In this document: one piece after another, positions 62,547 through 64,000 of the stretch | Numbering within the stretch: the first letter of the stretch is position 1 | Layout: each line of letters opens with the position of its first letter | Source of the DNA: Petrosia ficiformis | Lineage: Eukaryota; Porifera; Demospongiae; Haplosclerida; Petrosiidae | Length of the DNA: 64,000 nt | Assembly: GCA_947044365.1 (NCBI GenBank) | Contig: OX345639.1 | Span: 7,621,718-7,685,717, forward strand | Direction: 5' to 3' | The notes under the pieces: model-generated | What the model saw: only the letters and a program-made list of their open reading frames with translations | Databases searched by the model: none | Told to the model about the DNA's origin: nothing | Made by a program: the position numbers and the translations under genes

Positions 62547-63946
62547 CTAATCCAAAGACATTTTCACATTCTCTTTGTTGTTCATCTTCCACCAAAGAAC
62601 TGAAGTAACAATTATAATTACCTCAAAATTCAAATCTTCATCATGTATGATACACTCCATGAACTATTATTTATTAGATGTTTCATATATATTATGTGGA
62701 CTATTAATTATGATTGATGTAAAACATACCTTGCAAGTAAAAACACCACAATCATTACCATTATTTTGTAGTGGCACATTCTAAACATAACAATCATGTT
62801 AGAAATTATATATTTAGAATGTTATAAAAAGAACAGATGTATATATATGGATTAACCTTGTTAATAAAGTTATATGTAAGTAGGTCTGGCAGTAAATGTG
62901 AAAGTTTCCTGAAACAGCATAAAATTAATAATAAAGATTTGAGGAGATAAAAGTATGATTTCATACATGACAAACTGCATCATAGTAGCTGCCAAATGAA
63001 TCATGCACACATACAGATTTTTGAAAGGGATAAATAGCCTAAAAATTTTATTGCATTGATAACTATTATTAAGACAGAAATGAACTATTGAGCATACACA
63101 TAGGCACCAATGGCTGATGAGACAGCAAGGGAAGAGTGTATCAAAATTGCTACCTAATCCTTCCTAAAAGAAAATATTTAGTTACAGAACTAAACAATTA
63201 TGAATTTGATATACCTTGAAGTACTTGTCAATGTTGTCAAACTTGTTTGACATCAAATTCACAAAAACATAAGAAGGTACGATCTCCATTAGCTGATCAT
63301 TTCAACAAAAGAATCAAGTTTTCAAAATTCATCATCGCATGTTTATTTGATTACCTACCAAAGTTTCTTTACTAAGAACCTTTGCAGCATAGTTCACAAC
63401 CTGCAGAAGAATAGTAGAGTGAGCTATACTCAGTTACAATAATATTTATACAAACCTTGTCATTGAGCCATTCACCAATCCAAATACAGTTTAGATCACT
63501 GTAAGTTAGTTCGTGCCCATCGAGTTTGAAAAGAACAGCATCATTCTTACCACCAACTTTGAATGAACATTCGAAAATATCAGCACAATTATATATAATA
63601 ATAATTATTTCACCTTTATTGGAGACTGATGGAGAAAAAAATTAGTAATGAATATAATACAAGGATGTATACCTTCCTCTTAATTTAATCCATCATTTTT
63701 GAATGAAGTGGAAACTTCTCTGCCATCACGGTCCTTGTCGACTGAATTTCATATAGGTACACAATATCAAATAAAAATTTATAAGCATTTTACCTTTTAT
63801 TATTTTACATCTCCTTTTGATGCAGCACTGCTTAAGCTTGTCTGGTCCTCCAAATTTTCTTGAAAACCTACAAACGCCACAATCCTCAGCTGAGCACTGC
63901 TGACATTCACCACAACGTCGTTTTTTTCTATTATCACTCAATTTAT
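62547..63946 (-). CDS. CXXC zinc finger joined to Ulp1/SENP-type protease (partial)
   Basis: The gene enters from the right edge. Exon-like pieces (high to low): 63946-63794 CXXC finger (RRCGECQQCSAEDCGVC...KFGGPDKLKQCC..RRC), 63740-63673, 63625-63614, 63556-63456 (FKLDGHELTYSDL..IW, GEWLNDK), 63400-63359, 63292-63215 (EIVPSYVFVNLMSNKFDNID). Then the catalytic His (SHWCLC) and Asp (VCVHDSFGSYYDA) at about 63165-62980, 62908-62857, 62780-62730 (VPLQNNGNDCGVFTCK, catalytic Gln and Cys), 62663-62622. This is a complete His-Asp-Gln-Cys set of a C48 peptidase, which cleaves SUMO-like conjugates. Oddities: the CXXC loop is short with Ser for one Cys, and exon 63740-63673 has an in-frame taa before its donor. 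The 3' end is uncertain. Host gene or transposon-encoded; I cannot tell. Confidence 0.65.
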
Positions 63947-64000
63947 CTAATGTATAAAAATAATTGGTATAATTATAATAAATTAATAATGTGTATTATG

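Overview
The window is AT-rich animal nuclear DNA with small exons, short GT-AG introns and very many inactive DNA transposons. The gene content (eIF5, HSP90, WDR20, a KCTD3/SHKBP1-type BTB-WD40 protein, a TGF-beta ligand and a decayed kinase + kelch gene) is metazoan. The compact exons, the lineage-type kinase-kelch pseudogene and the dense small inverted-repeat elements make me favour a demosponge (Amphimedon-like). The phylum is an inference; 'animal' is secure.

Layout. 1-4.2 kb is intergenic, with a minisatellite, a diverged GC-rich duplication and a hAT-like MITE. EIF5 runs 4.23-13.81 kb (+, 10 exons); its introns carry a deleted BED-finger hAT element, a foldback MITE and a second hAT derivative. 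14.0-16.1 kb is an intronless-looking, broken kinase-coiled coil-kelch pseudogene. 17.3-18.1 kb (-) is a small multi-pass membrane protein gene. 18.6-23.2 kb (+) holds scattered exons resembling the 5' part of ANAPC1, probably a partial or dead copy, split by a transposon carrying a RecQ helicase fragment. 27.05-28.46 kb (-) is a two-exon TGF-beta gene whose propeptide and mature domain look like true TGF-beta. 28.7-53.4 kb (-) is one 19-exon gene for a 784-aa KCTD3/SHKBP1-like protein; its introns hold most of the window's satellites, hairpins and MITEs. WDR20 (53.77-57.83 kb, -) and HSP90 (58.18-61.92 kb, +) are divergent and share a 342-bp promoter with two perfect heat-shock elements. The right edge (62.5-63.9 kb, -) is a partial gene joining a CXXC zinc finger to a Ulp1/SENP-type cysteine protease.

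Exon structures were rebuilt by hand from splice sites and family motifs. The summed coding lengths of EIF5 (1344 nt), KCTD3-like (2355 nt), WDR20 (1941 nt), TGF-beta (1314 nt) and HSP90 (2196 nt) are all multiples of three, which supports the models.

The most unusual material is in the mobile DNA. Three elements share TAG-initial inverted repeats and 9-bp target duplications, and two of them keep the first exon of a RecQ-type helicase at the same end, pointing to an undescribed autonomous parent. Several hairpin elements share a GAGGGC/GCCC-type apex but have different stems. The CXXC-Ulp1 architecture is also worth follow-up.
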